Source: Timema cristinae (lineage: Eukaryota > Arthropoda > Insecta > Phasmatodea > Timematidae). Taken from it: DNA of 64,000 nt. The stretch spans positions 15,353,422-15,417,421 of the forward strand of contig JBCFYV010000024.1 of NCBI GenBank assembly GCA_039000515.1, read 5' to 3'. The notes beneath the pieces were generated by a model that did not search any database, had not been told where the DNA came from, and was given only the letters and a program-made list of their open reading frames with translations. Below, one piece after another: positions 34,986 to 45,654 of the stretch; position 1 is the stretch's first letter; each line of letters begins with the position of its first letter. A program made the position numbers and the translations under genes.

Positions 34986-35355
34986 GTGCATGATATTAAG
35001 GAAGGTGCAATCCCCCCAGCGTCAATTATCTGAAATGTGCACTTTACATAATTATGTAGCGCTTCTACAGAAATGGCCATTCTACTCAGCATACAGTAGT
35101 GTTCTTACTCATATTGCAAACCTGGCATCCACAACATAAATATACCAGAGGTTTTTATCTCGTGAACCTAAGGAATTTGAATTCAACGTCTTTATGTCTG
35201 TACTTGTCTGTCTTATCTGTTTCTATGTGTAGCGAACCATAAATAATAATACTCTCTATAATCATTTATCATTTATATGTATTTTAAGAAGTATTAAATC
35301 TAAATCTCTCCTTTAGTCACAAAACTTCCCTATTAAATAATGACATTCATTCTTG
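34986..35355. other. Unassigned interval
   Basis: Nothing recognised. Confidence 0.4.
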
Positions 35356-35482
35356 GTGAGAAAAGTTACGTAACACAGGTGGGGGTGGAGGGGGGCTAAG
35401 CTAAATGTATACATTGTGTTACATGGGGCAGGGGGGTTAAAAAGGTAAGAAAAAAGCGTTACATGGTTTATGGATGACCCCC
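35356..35482. repeat. MITE-like repeat, inverted copy
   Basis: Ends in CATGGTTTATGGATGACCCC, the complement of the GGGGTCGTC terminus at 32024, with GTTACGTAACACAGG at the other end and a G-rich middle. Confidence 0.5.
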
Positions 35483-35489
35483 AAGAAGT

Positions 35490-36058
35490 GGGTGCACCTG
35501 TGTACTGTATTATAAGCAAACAACAGTACGGCTGCGCATCCGATAAGTGAGTGCACTGGTGTACTGTATTATAGGCAAACAACAGTACTGCTGCGCATCC
35601 GATAAGTGAGTGCACTGGTGTACTGTATTATAAGCAAACAACAGTACGGCTGCGCATCCGATAAGTGAGTGCACTGGTGTACTGTATTATAGGCAAACAA
35701 CAGTACTGCTGCGCATCCGATAAGTGAGTGCACTGGTGTACTGTATTATAAGCAAACAACAGTACGGCTGCGCATCCGATAAGTGAGTGCACTGGTGTAC
35801 TGTATTATAGGCAAACAACAGTACGGCTGCGCATCCGATAAGTGAGTGCACTGGTGTACTGTATTATAGGCAAACAACAGTACTGCTGCGCATCCGATAA
35901 GTGAGTGCACTGGTGTACTGTATTATAGGCAAACAACAGTACGGCTGCGCATCCGATAAGTGAGTGCACTGGTGTACTGTATTATAGGCAAACAACAGTA
36001 CGCCTGCGCATCCGATAATTGAGTGCACTGGTGTACTGTATTATAGGCAAACAACAGG
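35490..36058. repeat. 59-bp tandem array, ~9.6 units
   Basis: Unit GTGCACTGGTGTACTGTATT...AAACAACAGTACGGCTGCGC...GATAAGTGA, 59 bases. Units differ at a few positions only (ATAAGC/ATAGGC, ACGGC/ACTGC). Within each unit GTACTG and CAGTAC form an inverted pair. Confidence 0.9.
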
Positions 36059-36401
36059 GAATCCGAGAAGCGGGCGTAACTGGATGTAGATGATTATTTA
36101 ATTAAATAAACTGGTCCTTATTAACTTTTATAATCCACAGGAGCTAATCTAAGGGACGTAGTAGACAGATATAACCAATCTCACACAAACAATGTCCTGT
36201 AAGCCTTCAATTTCATTGATGAAATGTTGCTAAGAAGTATTTATAAATAACAGTCCAGTTCTTCTTTATGCTCTGCACTGTAGATATTTCAGACAGAATA
36301 AATTATGTTTCTCTAGTCATGGCACAGCTTCAATCCATTAAAATATTTTAAATAAATATGCGATAGATCATTAAATTTTATTTTGAGCTCATTAATCTTT
36401 T
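36059..36401. other. AT-rich interval
   Basis: Nothing recognised. Confidence 0.4.
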
Positions 36402-36593
36402 CTACCTTTTTTTTATTCCAAATGGCGTGTTGCACTGGACATTCCTGATTTTCTTATGGAAGTGGCAGATATGTTGCCTTCTTCTGAGGTTGGTTATTTC
36501 GTCTCGATGAGATGATCTGCCCATAAGATCATCAAATAAAGAGGAAACAATGTCTTGAAAATAGTTTTTCAACATACATTTTATCTCAGACAC
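36402..36593 (-). other. Unrecognised 63-codon open frame
   Basis: Encodes a basic peptide with FDDLMGRSSHRDEI and RRRQHICHFHKKIRNVQC. The Cys/His spacing is loosely reminiscent of the Cys-rich tail of piggyBac-type transposases but too short to assign. It may be a transposon remnant or chance. Confidence 0.2.
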
Positions 36594-36714
36594 TCAAAAA
36601 AAGTTCCCAGAAAAATTGCATCTTTCTTCAGTTTTAAGTGCATAATTGCATAAATATTTTGCCGTTTTTTTTGTGCATATAAATCCGCAGCCAAGAGATG
36701 ACCACCACTGTACA

Positions 36715-36935
36715 TCCCTGATGGGGTGGGCCGGGTCCAGCGGTGGCATCTCTATTACGTGATGGGCCTCCGCCCTTCCCCTCACGACCCCCCTGCTCCC
36801 TCCCAACCTCTCAGGGGGGTCCTCACGCTCTCACCTCACCAAGTTCCCACACTTCACCCGCACACCTCCAATACTGATGGGGGATATTATACTGGGCCTC
36901 GATTGCTTGATTTATCAATTATCAGACACGTTGAC
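36715..36935. other. GC-rich segment
   Basis: GC-rich patch (GGGTGGGCCGGGTCCAGCGG, CTCACGACCCCCCTG) in AT-rich DNA. A weak resemblance to 21820-21960 suggests an old repeat. Overlapping open frames on both strands reflect composition. Confidence 0.35.
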
Positions 36936-36951
36936 TGATTGTCCAATGGTA

Positions 36952-37095
36952 ATAGGAAGTGACTTTCTTCATCTGACAGACAGAAAAGTTACTAGATCTA
37001 TTTTATAAATTCATACGTCAAGTCATGTTATCTTTAGCTGCCACTTTTGATATATGTTATCAATAGCCTACCTGTAAAATATTATCAGGGCTGAC
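36952..37095 (-). repeat. Dispersed repeat R
   Basis: Complement reads ACATATATCAAAAGTGGCAG, ATGACTTGACGTATGAAT and TAGATCTAGTAACTTTTCTG, near the family consensus. Confidence 0.65.
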
Positions 37096-37189
37096 CACAC
37101 AATGTTTATATTTTCTAAAAGGCCCTTCTTATGAAACTTGGATTGTATTTATTAGTTTCAAATATTTAGATTAAAATTATACATCCCAC

Positions 37190-37412
37190 CTCAGTGGCGT
37201 AGGTTGCTAACGTGCTAGTTTCGTGTTGAGCTAGACTGCCTAGGATGGGGAGATCGAGGTTCGAATCTTGCTCGGGTTAGCTAGGTGTGGTTTTCCCTAA
37301 ATGGTTTACTACCCTCCCTGCTCGCAAATGCAGGCTCACTTCCCATTAGCGTAGTTAGTACTTAAGCGTATAGCCTGAACAGATAGTAAGACGCCGTGCT
37401 AAGTATTATTAT
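37190..37412 (+). repeat. SINE family B
   Basis: Head CTCAGTGGCGTAGGTTGCTA, B box GGTTCGAATC and tail TAGCCTGAACAGATAGTAAG. Confidence 0.8.
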
Positions 37413-37481
37413 TACACAGGTAGTGCGGTGAAAATAAAAACACACACACACTTCGGTGGTTGATTGGTTTAACATGTCACT

Positions 37482-37629
37482 GTGAGGAATGCCAGGTCTC
37501 CACCGTGGTTCGGATTCCACGTTAAACTGTAGGTCCTTCATTTCATCTCACAATCACCCTACCATTACACATTAGCGTAAGTGCGTATAAACCGAACGGG
37601 TAGTAAGACGCGGTGCTAATAATAATAAT
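37482..37629 (+). repeat. SINE family A, 5'-truncated, nested
   Basis: Body and tail only, ending in (TAA)n. Flanked by a perfect 11-bp duplication AACATGTCACT (37471-37481 and 37630-37640) of the host SINE B. Confidence 0.9.
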
Positions 37630-37769
37630 AACATGTCACTCTCGCAATAGACTGGATTGACGATGATGGCGAGATCAGGGTTCGATTCCTGGTTGGGTGT
37701 ACTGAGGCTGTTTTTACCTCAACTTTTTTTTCCTTTCTTACTCCATGAAAATGTGAATACACTTCTTAT

Positions 37770-38032
37770 ATTTATTTATTTTTATTTAGCGCCGCGTCTT
37801 ACTACCTGTTCGGGTTATACGCTTAAGTACTAATTTCGCAAATAGATTAGGAATTGGGAAGGGTGAATTTTAGAGGAAGTGAACCCGCGTTTGTTTGGAG
37901 GGAGAGTGGAAAACCGTTTAGGAAAAACCCCCCCCAGATAACCCGACCGAGATTCGAACCTCAATCTCTCCGTCTTTGGCGGTCGAACTCAACACGACTA
38001 GCGCGTTAACTAACTACGCCACCGAGACGGGT
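37770..38032 (-). repeat. SINE family B, nested
   Basis: Full-length minus-strand copy inserted in the older SINE B with a 10-bp duplication CACTTCTTAT (37760-37769 and 38033-38042). A/T-rich TTTATTT end, GTTCGGGTTATACGC tail and CACCGAGACGGG head. Confidence 0.9.
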
Positions 38033-38239
38033 CACTTCTTATCAAATGTAACCTTATTTATTCCAAACACGTGTCATTAGTACATATGCGTAGAACCCTA
38101 ACGTGCAGTAAGATGTAAGATGAGGGGACAAAAAACAACAATATATATCCAACATTAATTTTAATGATCTAAATGAGAGAAGGGTACAAACATGAAATAT
38201 ACTACTAAACTCCCCAAGAGAAGAAGGGAACTACCTAGG

Positions 38240-38240
38240 A

Positions 38241-38301
<61 letters not shown>
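38240..38301. repeat. (TTA)n microsatellite
   Basis: About 20 uninterrupted units. No SINE body adjoins. Confidence 0.9.
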
Positions 38302-38303
<2 letters not shown>

Positions 38304-38460
38304 GATATAATTAAAATAATATAACAGAGTTTACTTTGATAATTCTAATCTCTTAGACATTTATATTGCTAATGTTCACTATATTTTGGTATCATCTAGC
38401 TCTAAGTCACATTAAATATCTCATTTTCCTTTACTTATTTAATTAAATGTACCAATTGCC

Positions 38461-38556
38461 ATTAAACCCCCAACCCGTCAACCCCAGCTGGGGTTGAACC
38501 CATGAATACTAGGTCCTGAGGTGAGCACTTTACCTCAATACCACCGAGGTCAACGA
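38461..38556 (-). repeat. SINE family E / tRNA-like fragment
   Basis: On the minus strand: GACCTCGGTGGTATTGAGG, then B box GGGTTCAACCCCAGC. Related copies at 45497 and, in noisy form, at 60478. It has no tRNA-length clover leaf I could complete, so it is not called a tRNA gene. Confidence 0.55.
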
Positions 38557-39254
38557 CATATATAAAGAGGGCTATCTCTAATTATATTCTCCTATGTTTT
38601 CATAGGATTTTCACCTACACGTACGACCGGCAAGACCACCCATAGCAGATATAGGGCCATGGGCAAACTTTGTTTGTGGGTCAACCGGTTATCTGTCTCA
38701 ACTCAGCCTCCCCAAAAATAAAGGAACTAAAAAATTTAATTTTGGTTTATTGTTATTACAGTAGCTTGCACCTATTTACCAATTTTAACCGTGTAAGGTG
38801 TCAGTAAATGCCCTAAAAGGCACATACATCTATTGGCCAATGTTAGAAACCGAGCTTTTACCCATATTAGGGTTGATTTCTTCTTAACCCTTGTTTAGAT
38901 TATATTTTTCAACGAACTTAATCTGGATAAGGGTACAAAGAACAGCTATTCCAAGTTTTAATTAAATCGTTTAATGAGTTATAAAAGTTTTCATGAGACA
39001 TATCCATTACATACAAACAGACAAATTCAAATCGGTGGAGTTAGAACGGATAAACCAAACTACATGATTATATTTTTATTTGTTTTTACACTCTGACAAT
39101 ATTTGCTAGTTCGCCTATGCAGGCAGCCTATTTATTATACGAGTGCGCAAACTAAGATTTCCCAGCTCAACTTTTATTCCCCCTCTTGTCACTTAAGTGC
39201 GGGGATTCCCAAACTCCGGGGCTATGTGCATCCACACCGCCTTCGTACCCCTAA
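38557..39254. other. Unassigned interval
   Basis: Nothing recognised; ends with TAA (39252-39254), one target duplication of the following element. Confidence 0.4.
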
Positions 39255-39699
39255 GGGTACGGCCAGACTGAGCGCGCGAGCGACTAAAATATAAAATAGA
39301 ACACATTGGTTGTAATGGGGGGTGGCCACACTGGAGCGAGCGCGCGAGCGACTGAGCGCGCGCGCTTGAAAGATAGAACTGGTTCTATTTTTCAAGCGCG
39401 AGCGCTCGACCCGGTACAGTCTAGTTTACAGGCGCTAGGCAATATTATTGTATGTTGGTTCATTGAGTACTAGGGAAACTTCTCATTTTGACATGATATT
39501 TGACTTTTTTCTATCAGTGATAGGTTTAACACACTTTCTATTAATGGCCTAATTTAATTGGTAAGACCATAAATAATATAATGTATATATATAAACCCGA
39601 TATGTTAAAATACTTCAATATTATAATCAAAGTAGGCCTTTACAAATAAGAATCACCATTAGTTTGGATAAAGTATGAAAAAACCACAACAATATAATA

Positions 39700-39803
39700 A
39701 GTTTTAAAAATCACCTTCAGTTCACTGAGCCAAGATTCGAACCTTTACCTCCTAGTCAAAAGCTATCGAGTGCAACGCACCATTCCGCCACTGGTGCGGC
39801 AAA
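39700..39803 (-). repeat. SINE family B, head fragment
   Basis: Complement of the B box (AAGATTCGAACC) and head (CGCCACTGGTGCGGC). Confidence 0.5.
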
Positions 39804-39887
39804 TCTGATTTTAAAACACTTCAGTACAGTACCATACACATTTCTCAATTTATTAATTGGATGCACTCCTACTTTTTTCTTTTTTAT

Positions 39888-40167
39888 ATTATTATTATTA
39901 GCACCGCATCTTACTTCCCGTTCGGGTTATACGCACTTACGCTAATGTGTAATGGTAGGGTGATAGTGAGATGAAATGGAGGACCTACAGTTTAACGTGG
40001 AATCCGAACCACGGTGGAGGCCTGGCATTCCCCACATTCACAAGATGTCTTGTCAGAGGTGAAGGAAGGGTTTGGAAATCAAATAAAACTGTGCCGGGAC
40101 CGAGGATTGAACCCCGGCCGCCAGCATAGAAGTCTGACATCTTACCCCTAGACCACCAGGTCACCCT
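39888..40167 (-). repeat. SINE family A, nested in the Harbinger-like element
   Basis: Full-length minus-strand copy close to consensus, with a TTCTTTTT-type duplication at both sides. Confidence 0.85.
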
Positions 40168-40364
40168 TCTTTTTAATAAATACACAATATTTTCTGTAAG
40201 AAATTTCGAGGAACAGAGATGTACCAAGTGTCTTTGACAGAGACATTTTCTCTGATGAACTAGGGTCTGCTAATTACGCGCTCGCGCGCTCGCTCGCCAA
40301 TTTGGCCACCCAGTCGCTTGCGCGCTCGCTCGCTCGCACGCTTGTCAGTCTGGCCGAACCCTAA

Positions 40365-40850
40365 GGATGTTCCCGACGGCCAGACGTAGGTAGCAACATT
40401 TCACGAATAATTAAGTCACATTTCATGTTCCTTTCTATGTTCTGCGATTTTTGTAAGCGAGTGTTATTCATATTTCCACCTCAAACAACATTTACCGTTT
40501 GTCTGGACGTGGCCTTACGAAGGAGGATGTCTTGTGTCAACAATCGAACGTAGGAGTGGCGAATGTTGAGGATCGGGGAAGTCCCCGACGAGGACATTGC
40601 ACTCTATAGTGCTGCACAAATACTAGAAGCAGGAAATTGACTTTTTTTTAACTGACCAAATATAGGCGAGACACCACTAGTAGAACCGGCATGCTACTCT
40701 AATAGATTATGTGATGTTATGAATGAGTGTGGATACATTTTAATTAGTTTAAGATTGTAGACTCCATTGTTTTGTATTTTTGTGTTTCTTCTGTTTGCAA
40801 CACTTGACATTCTAGTAATATTTTATCTTTCATATGAGTTTTATAATTCT
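40365..40850. other. Unassigned interval
   Basis: CGGCCAGACGTAGG near 40379 and GTCTGGACGTGGCC near 40501 look like weak inverted ends of a further small element. Not assigned. Confidence 0.3.
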
Positions 40851-40854
40851 TTAA

Positions 40855-41307
40855 GGTGGGAGTGTAAGGGAAACGAGGAAATGACAGTGTGTTTGCAGTT
40901 TCTAGAGCAAAACATATTTTTTTGGGGCAAATATACATAAAATATTGCACCAGTAGCAAAGTTTAATTTACTTTTCTTCAGATGGTGACACCAACAGTTG
41001 TTGAATATATGTCATAAGCATAGTGGAATTAGATGACAAAACTTTTTAAAGAAACAGAAAAAGTTATCATTAAATTCCTCGAGTGCGTATAACCCGAATG
41101 GGTAGTAAGACGCAGTGCTAATAATAATAATAATTTATTCCTCAACCACTTTAACAGATATTCAACATCTGTTGGTATCACCGCGTGAAGAGAATTAAAC
41201 TAAACGTTGCTATCGGAGCAATATTTTATATATTTTGGACAAAGAAATGTTTTGCTATAAAAATTGCAGATTCATTGGCATTTTCTCGCATCCCCTTTTA
41301 CCTCACC
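40855..41307. mobile_element. TTAA hairpin MITE, 453 bp
   Basis: TTAA at 40851-40854 and 41308-41311. The halves are long inverted copies: left GCAAAACATATTTTTTTGGG ... CAACAGTTGTTGAATAT, right TTCAACATCTGTTGGTATCA ... AAAGAAATGTTTTGC. A 56-bp SINE tail sits in its centre. No coding capacity. Confidence 0.8.
41081..41136 (+). repeat. SINE tail only, 56 bp, with TSD
   Basis: Only the common 3' tail (GTATAACCCGAATGGGTAGT) and (TAA)n were inserted, flanked by ATTCCTC at 41074-41080 and 41137-41143. An extreme 5' truncation. Confidence 0.85.
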
Positions 41308-41311
41308 TTAA

Positions 41312-41821
41312 GTCTAATTACGATCGTGGAAATAGTTTGTCTGAAACAATGTTTGCAAACATATTTCTCTTGTTTACTAAATGTTTTTAATATCTTCGGA
41401 AACAATTTGCAAACTTGTTGCAAACATTTTTTAGTGTTACTTTTTTATTTCCCAAAGAGAAACTAATGTTTCTTCTTCATCCATTTTGAATGAGTTACAA
41501 GGAACAATGTTAGCGTATCTGACGTGTTTGGCAACAAACAACGTGAGGCTTTCACCATCCTGAGACCAACCATTTTGTAAGAGAACTTCCAAATCTATAA
41601 GAAACATGCGAGTGAAGTTTATAAAACCAGTGATGTATTCAAACCTCAATCATGTCAGAAGTTTATTTGCATAATAATATGAACCATTTTGAAGCACTGT
41701 ACAAACACATCACCTTTTTCTTCTTAGTCTTCTTGAACAGTTAATAGCTTTAGACAAAATACAAGCCATAGCGGCCATCCTCATTGGCAGATATCTTGTA
41801 CTCAACTGAATTCTGAACCCC
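41312..41821. other. Unassigned interval
   Basis: Open frames here (41185-41466, 41437-41649) show no domain; the first begins inside the MITE. Confidence 0.4.
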
Positions 41822-41990
41822 CTTAGGTGGCCGCATGGTCTAAGGCGTCACTCTCGCACCAGACTAGACTGCTAATGCAGAGGAGATCGGGATTCAATTC
41901 CGGTTGGGTGTACTGAGGATTTATTTTCCCCTAGTGTTTTACAACATTTTCTCCACATGAATTTATGTAAATTTAAATAAATTCTAGTTT
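41822..41990 (+). repeat. SINE family B, partial
   Basis: Head TTAGGTGGCCGCATGGTCTA, B box relic GGATTCAATTCC, GGGTGTACTGAGG; tail missing. Confidence 0.7.
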
Positions 41991-42002
41991 CCTCATCTAA
42001 TT

Positions 42003-42335
42003 AGGACCACCTTTGTAGTATAGTGATCAGAGTTCCTGGCGGCTACAAATCGAGATGTCCTGGGCTCGATCTCAGCTGCTTCAATTTTTTTTTTTTTTAT
42101 TTTTTGTAAATCAGTGGAGGGTCTGGAATGGAGTCAACTTAGTCTCGGGAGGACAAATGAGTATCTACATTAATAAAAAAAAAGAGTAGCGGCTCTAGTC
42201 TAGAAAACTGAGATAAATGGCTGAAAGGTTCGTTGTGTTGATCACATAACACCCTCTATCAGCAAATATTGGCACTATATTCACCCACAAACAGCAGCCA
42301 CTCTGTTGGTATGACCATATTGTTGACTGACGTTA
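42003..42335 (+). repeat. SINE family C
   Basis: Head ACCACCTTTGTAGTATAGTG, B box GGGCTCGATCTC, GGGAGGACAAATGAG and GAGTAGCGGCTC. Confidence 0.7.
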
Positions 42336-42574
42336 TGGTGTTCTTTTTTTTTAAAAAAAATCTCATTGGTTTAAATGCAGATAAATCAGACAGGTACGAA
42401 TACGCTGTTAAAAAAAAACCTTTTCCTATACAACACCTCTATGCTGAAAATGACAGTATTTATTTCAGTTACCGTGAGAGGAAATCATTTGGTTTTACTA
42501 AAAATTTAACAAAAAATGTATGTACTTTTAAAATATAATATGTTACTTTGGCCTGATCTGAAGAAAGTTAATAC

Positions 42575-42645
42575 CCACCTCGGTAGCCGGTTAGTCTAAG
42601 GCGCTATTCTCGCAATAGACTGGCTGCCGATGACGGGGAGATTTT
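42575..42645 (+). repeat. SINE family B, cut by the next element
   Basis: Head ACCTCGGTAGCCGGTTAGTC through GATGACGGGGAGAT, ending exactly where the 1.56-kb element begins. Confidence 0.75.
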
Positions 42646-44232
42646 TTACTTTCTCGCTATGTTACAGGTAGAGAAAGTATTGTGATCGTAAAAAAAATTC
42701 GAACTCGAGATTTTGATGAATCTAGACGTTTCATGACAACCCGAATCCGAAAAAAGTGTTTTATTGAATTTCCGTCTGTCTGTACCACCAACTAGAGCCT
42801 AAAATATTTTACCGATCAGGCTAGAACTTGGTAAATAGGGTTTTCATAAAGCTGTCCCGAAGTATTTTTGGGATTGGATATCTAACCCTAAAATTAAGGG
42901 TAGTTTACTGAAGGGCAAAAAGACAAAAGGCAATTTTCTCAAAATTAGCTGTTAATATTATGATTAAATTTCATTTCTTAACATTTATAAATATGCCAAA
43001 CAAAATGGTTACTCTCAATATTTCGGCAAAATGACTTTAAGGACTCCGGTCTGATGCGTAGATTATCATTTTCTATCTCCGAAGATATGAAATGAGATAT
43101 GAAATTACTTATCGTTACAAATATGTAAATATATTTATAATACAAATATTTTATTCTATTCATATTTTTATAAAACCAATAACTTTTAAGCTATACACAA
43201 ATATTTTTTTTTTTTTAACTTTTCGAACACAAAACGTAAAGTATTGCGGCCTTAAAAAAATCTAGCGTGAAATGTTGATGGATGTCGACGTATAATAACC
43301 TCCCGAACATTAAAAAGTGTTATTTGCAATGCCGTTTGTCTGAGTGTCTGTTAAAATTTAAAATTAAGAGTAGTTTAATAAAAGGCGAAAAGAAGAAAAT
43401 CGATTTTCTCAAAATCAGCTCTAACAATTTTGTTTAAAATTCATATCTAGGCGTTGATTAAGACTATAAATAAACTGGCTATTTTCATTTTACCCTGAAA
43501 TTGACTTTTAGGGTACTTTACAGAAGCAGATATTTACGTATCTCCGCAACGATTTGAGATACTATATAACTTTTCATTGCGAAATTGTAGTACTATTAAA
43601 AATAAAAAACTTTTATATGAAATATATTTTTATAAATCCAACAGTTTCTGAGATATTGGCAAATATATTTATACAATTTTGTTAGCTTTAGTTGTAAAGA
43701 GACACTACTTAAGTTTTAACCCAATAATTATCCATTGCCTTAGAGTAATTAAATATAAGTCTCTCAAAAAGTTTATGTTGTTTTTCCTTAAACCTCTTAG
43801 GAGAAATGTTTGTACAACAATGATCTTTATCTATTATATACTCAATAATGAATTTTTAAATTTTTTTATTGGTCAAAATTTATAAATGAGGAATTTAATA
43901 GCAATGCGATGACATGCAACACCTAATAAAATGTCGAAAATTTTAACCGCAAGTCGAGATCTTAAAACGAAGTGTTGAGCCTTGTGGACCAAATATTGAT
44001 TTTTTTATTGGTCGAAACATACAAATGAGAACATAAATTCTTAAAAAATAATATTATAAAAATTAAACCACAACTCAAAATATGTTTGACAGAGTTATAG
44101 TGCAATACATGATTGGGTTTGCTCGTATATATTATTTCTTTTAACATATACTACGAGTTTTGAGTAAATATTTCCATTAAAAAAAATAGAGTGAGAAAGT
44201 CCGTGTGGAGTTCCGTATCATTTATTTTCAAT
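42646..44232 (-). mobile_element. 1.56-kb dispersed element, copy 2
   Basis: Reverse orientation of 33425-34985. Starts TTTTTTACTTTCTCGCTATG and ends GAGTGAGAAAGTCCGTGTGG. Shared interior landmarks include TTACCGATCAGGCTAGAACT, CCAATAAAAAA-type text and TCAACACTTCG. It interrupts a SINE B, so it inserted after that SINE. The several 60-70 codon frames inside are not conserved between the two copies. Confidence 0.65.
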
Positions 44233-44338
44233 ACTCCTTCAAGTTAATTTGGCGGAACATTTTTTTTAAAAATTTCAAGTAATGAACCGATTGATTATAT
44301 CAAAACATTACTTTTAAACTAACTTATCTAAAACATAC

Positions 44339-44500
44339 ACAAAGCCCAGCCCCTAGCCGTTAATTGGTCAGTGTGAAAGTGAAAACCTACATTTCACCAA
44401 TTATTATTTTTTTGGGTCTTGCAGGGAATTGAACACGGGACCTCAGGATTAGTAGACAAACATTCTACGGACATAGGGGCAGGGTGAATTATAAACGGTT
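44339..44500 (-). repeat. SINE family F
   Basis: Complement of CTAGCCGTTAATTGGTCAGT, CTACATTTCACCAATTATTA and a B-box-like GAATTGAACACGGG. Confidence 0.6.
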
Positions 44501-45496
44501 GCCAAAGTTATATTTTAAAACAACATAGCCTGAAAGTTTATATTTATAACATAATGTTAATTATAATTAATGCGTTCAAGTGAAAATTTGACAACTATAA
44601 TTTGTGTGTCCGTATCTTGCGAGGTACATAAAATAATCCATTGTATTTACTATTTTACGATAAAAAAAACTCCAATTACATACATGAGCTATCATCATCC
44701 AAACATTTACTTTGTATTGAAGAATGCGACGATGATTCTCCAGTACAAATAGTATAAATAAAGAGGTTTCCACCAATAAGCATGAATTTCTTTTTAGAAA
44801 CTTCCGTGATTGTTGTTTGAGATAATAACGTTTAATATTAAAACGAGCATAGTTGGCGTGTCAGTCAGGCTGTCACAGCATAACGTCAAGTCATGATTTA
44901 TACAGGGAATTCTAGCCGCGCACAGTTGGCAGGCTGTCTTGACTCGGGTAATTTATGGCGGTTTAAAAAGTAACGCGCCACTTTCACGAGGAACCCGCCT
45001 TTCGGCTTGTTTTGACATCATACAGTCATGGTTCATTAGGTCTGGGTTAGACATAAAGGAGTTAATGGATGGTAATAATAAGCAGATGGCGCACTGTGAT
45101 TTCACCATTAAATATACAATCAAAAGGATTTTGCCATGCCGTTGCAAGAAATTAATATTTATTTCTAAATTGTACTTTTAAACCCATTTAGAGCAATATC
45201 TATTTTTTATCAGCTCGACATTTAAATAAAAACTAAAATAATCAAGACACACAAATATTAATCTACTATTTAGGGTCCTACATATACGTATAAATGCACC
45301 TTTTTATTTTATGTATTTGAAGTATTTAACATTTGCTCTCTGAATCGACTGATCATCCATCACACGAGAGTTTCTATGAGTGAGAGCGAAAAAGTAATTT
45401 TTCCAAGGAAGGTAGTTACATATATCTTTCAGGTTTTTTTTTGCATACCAAAATTGACACGTATCGAAGCTTTATTCCCCCTCCGAATCAAGTTAT
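44501..45496. other. Unassigned interval
   Basis: Contains a moderately GC-rich stretch at 44880-45010. Open frames on opposite strands overlap (44570-44776, 44939-45181) and show no domain. Confidence 0.4.
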
Positions 45497-45605
45497 TCTA
45501 CGGATTTTTATCGCTCAAGAAAAATCCGTCGACCCCAGATGGGTTTAAACCCACACACTTTGGGTCATAAGGCAAGTACTTTACCCAAGTCCACCAAGGT
45601 CAATG
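45497..45605 (-). repeat. SINE family E / tRNA-like fragment
   Basis: Minus strand: GACCTTGGTGGACTTGGGTA, then GGGTTTAAACCCATC at the B-box position. Confidence 0.55.
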
Positions 45606-45654
45606 TAAATAAGCTAAATTTAAAGTGTCACAAATATTTTCGCACAAAATTGAC

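Larger units (their letters stand above)
37446..38110 (+). repeat. SINE family B interrupted by two nested SINEs
   Basis: The head starts at CTTCGGTGGTTGATTGG and resumes at CTCTCGCAATAGACTGG (37641) after a truncated SINE A. The body resumes again at 38043 after a minus-strand SINE B. It ends with CCCTAACGTGCAGTAAGATG. Confidence 0.75.
39255..40361. mobile_element. Harbinger-like non-autonomous element, 1.1 kb
   Basis: Ends GGGTACGGCCAGACTGAGCG and (complement) GGGTTCGGCCAGACTGACAA, with TAA on both flanks (39252-39254 and 40362-40364), the target duplication of PIF/Harbinger transposons. Both subterminal regions are rich in GCGAGCGAGCGCGC-type repeats; the left also has a hairpin (TTGAAAGATAGAACTGG / TTCTATTTTTCAA). 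No transposase frame. A SINE A and a SINE B head fragment lie inside. Confidence 0.7.

Noticed and set aside
36402..36593. PiggyBac transposase tail
   Set aside because: Cys/His spacing is only loosely similar and the expected flanking domain is absent; left as an unrecognised frame.
42978..44147. ORFs inside the second 1.56-kb element
   Set aside because: They are AT-rich and not conserved in the first copy.
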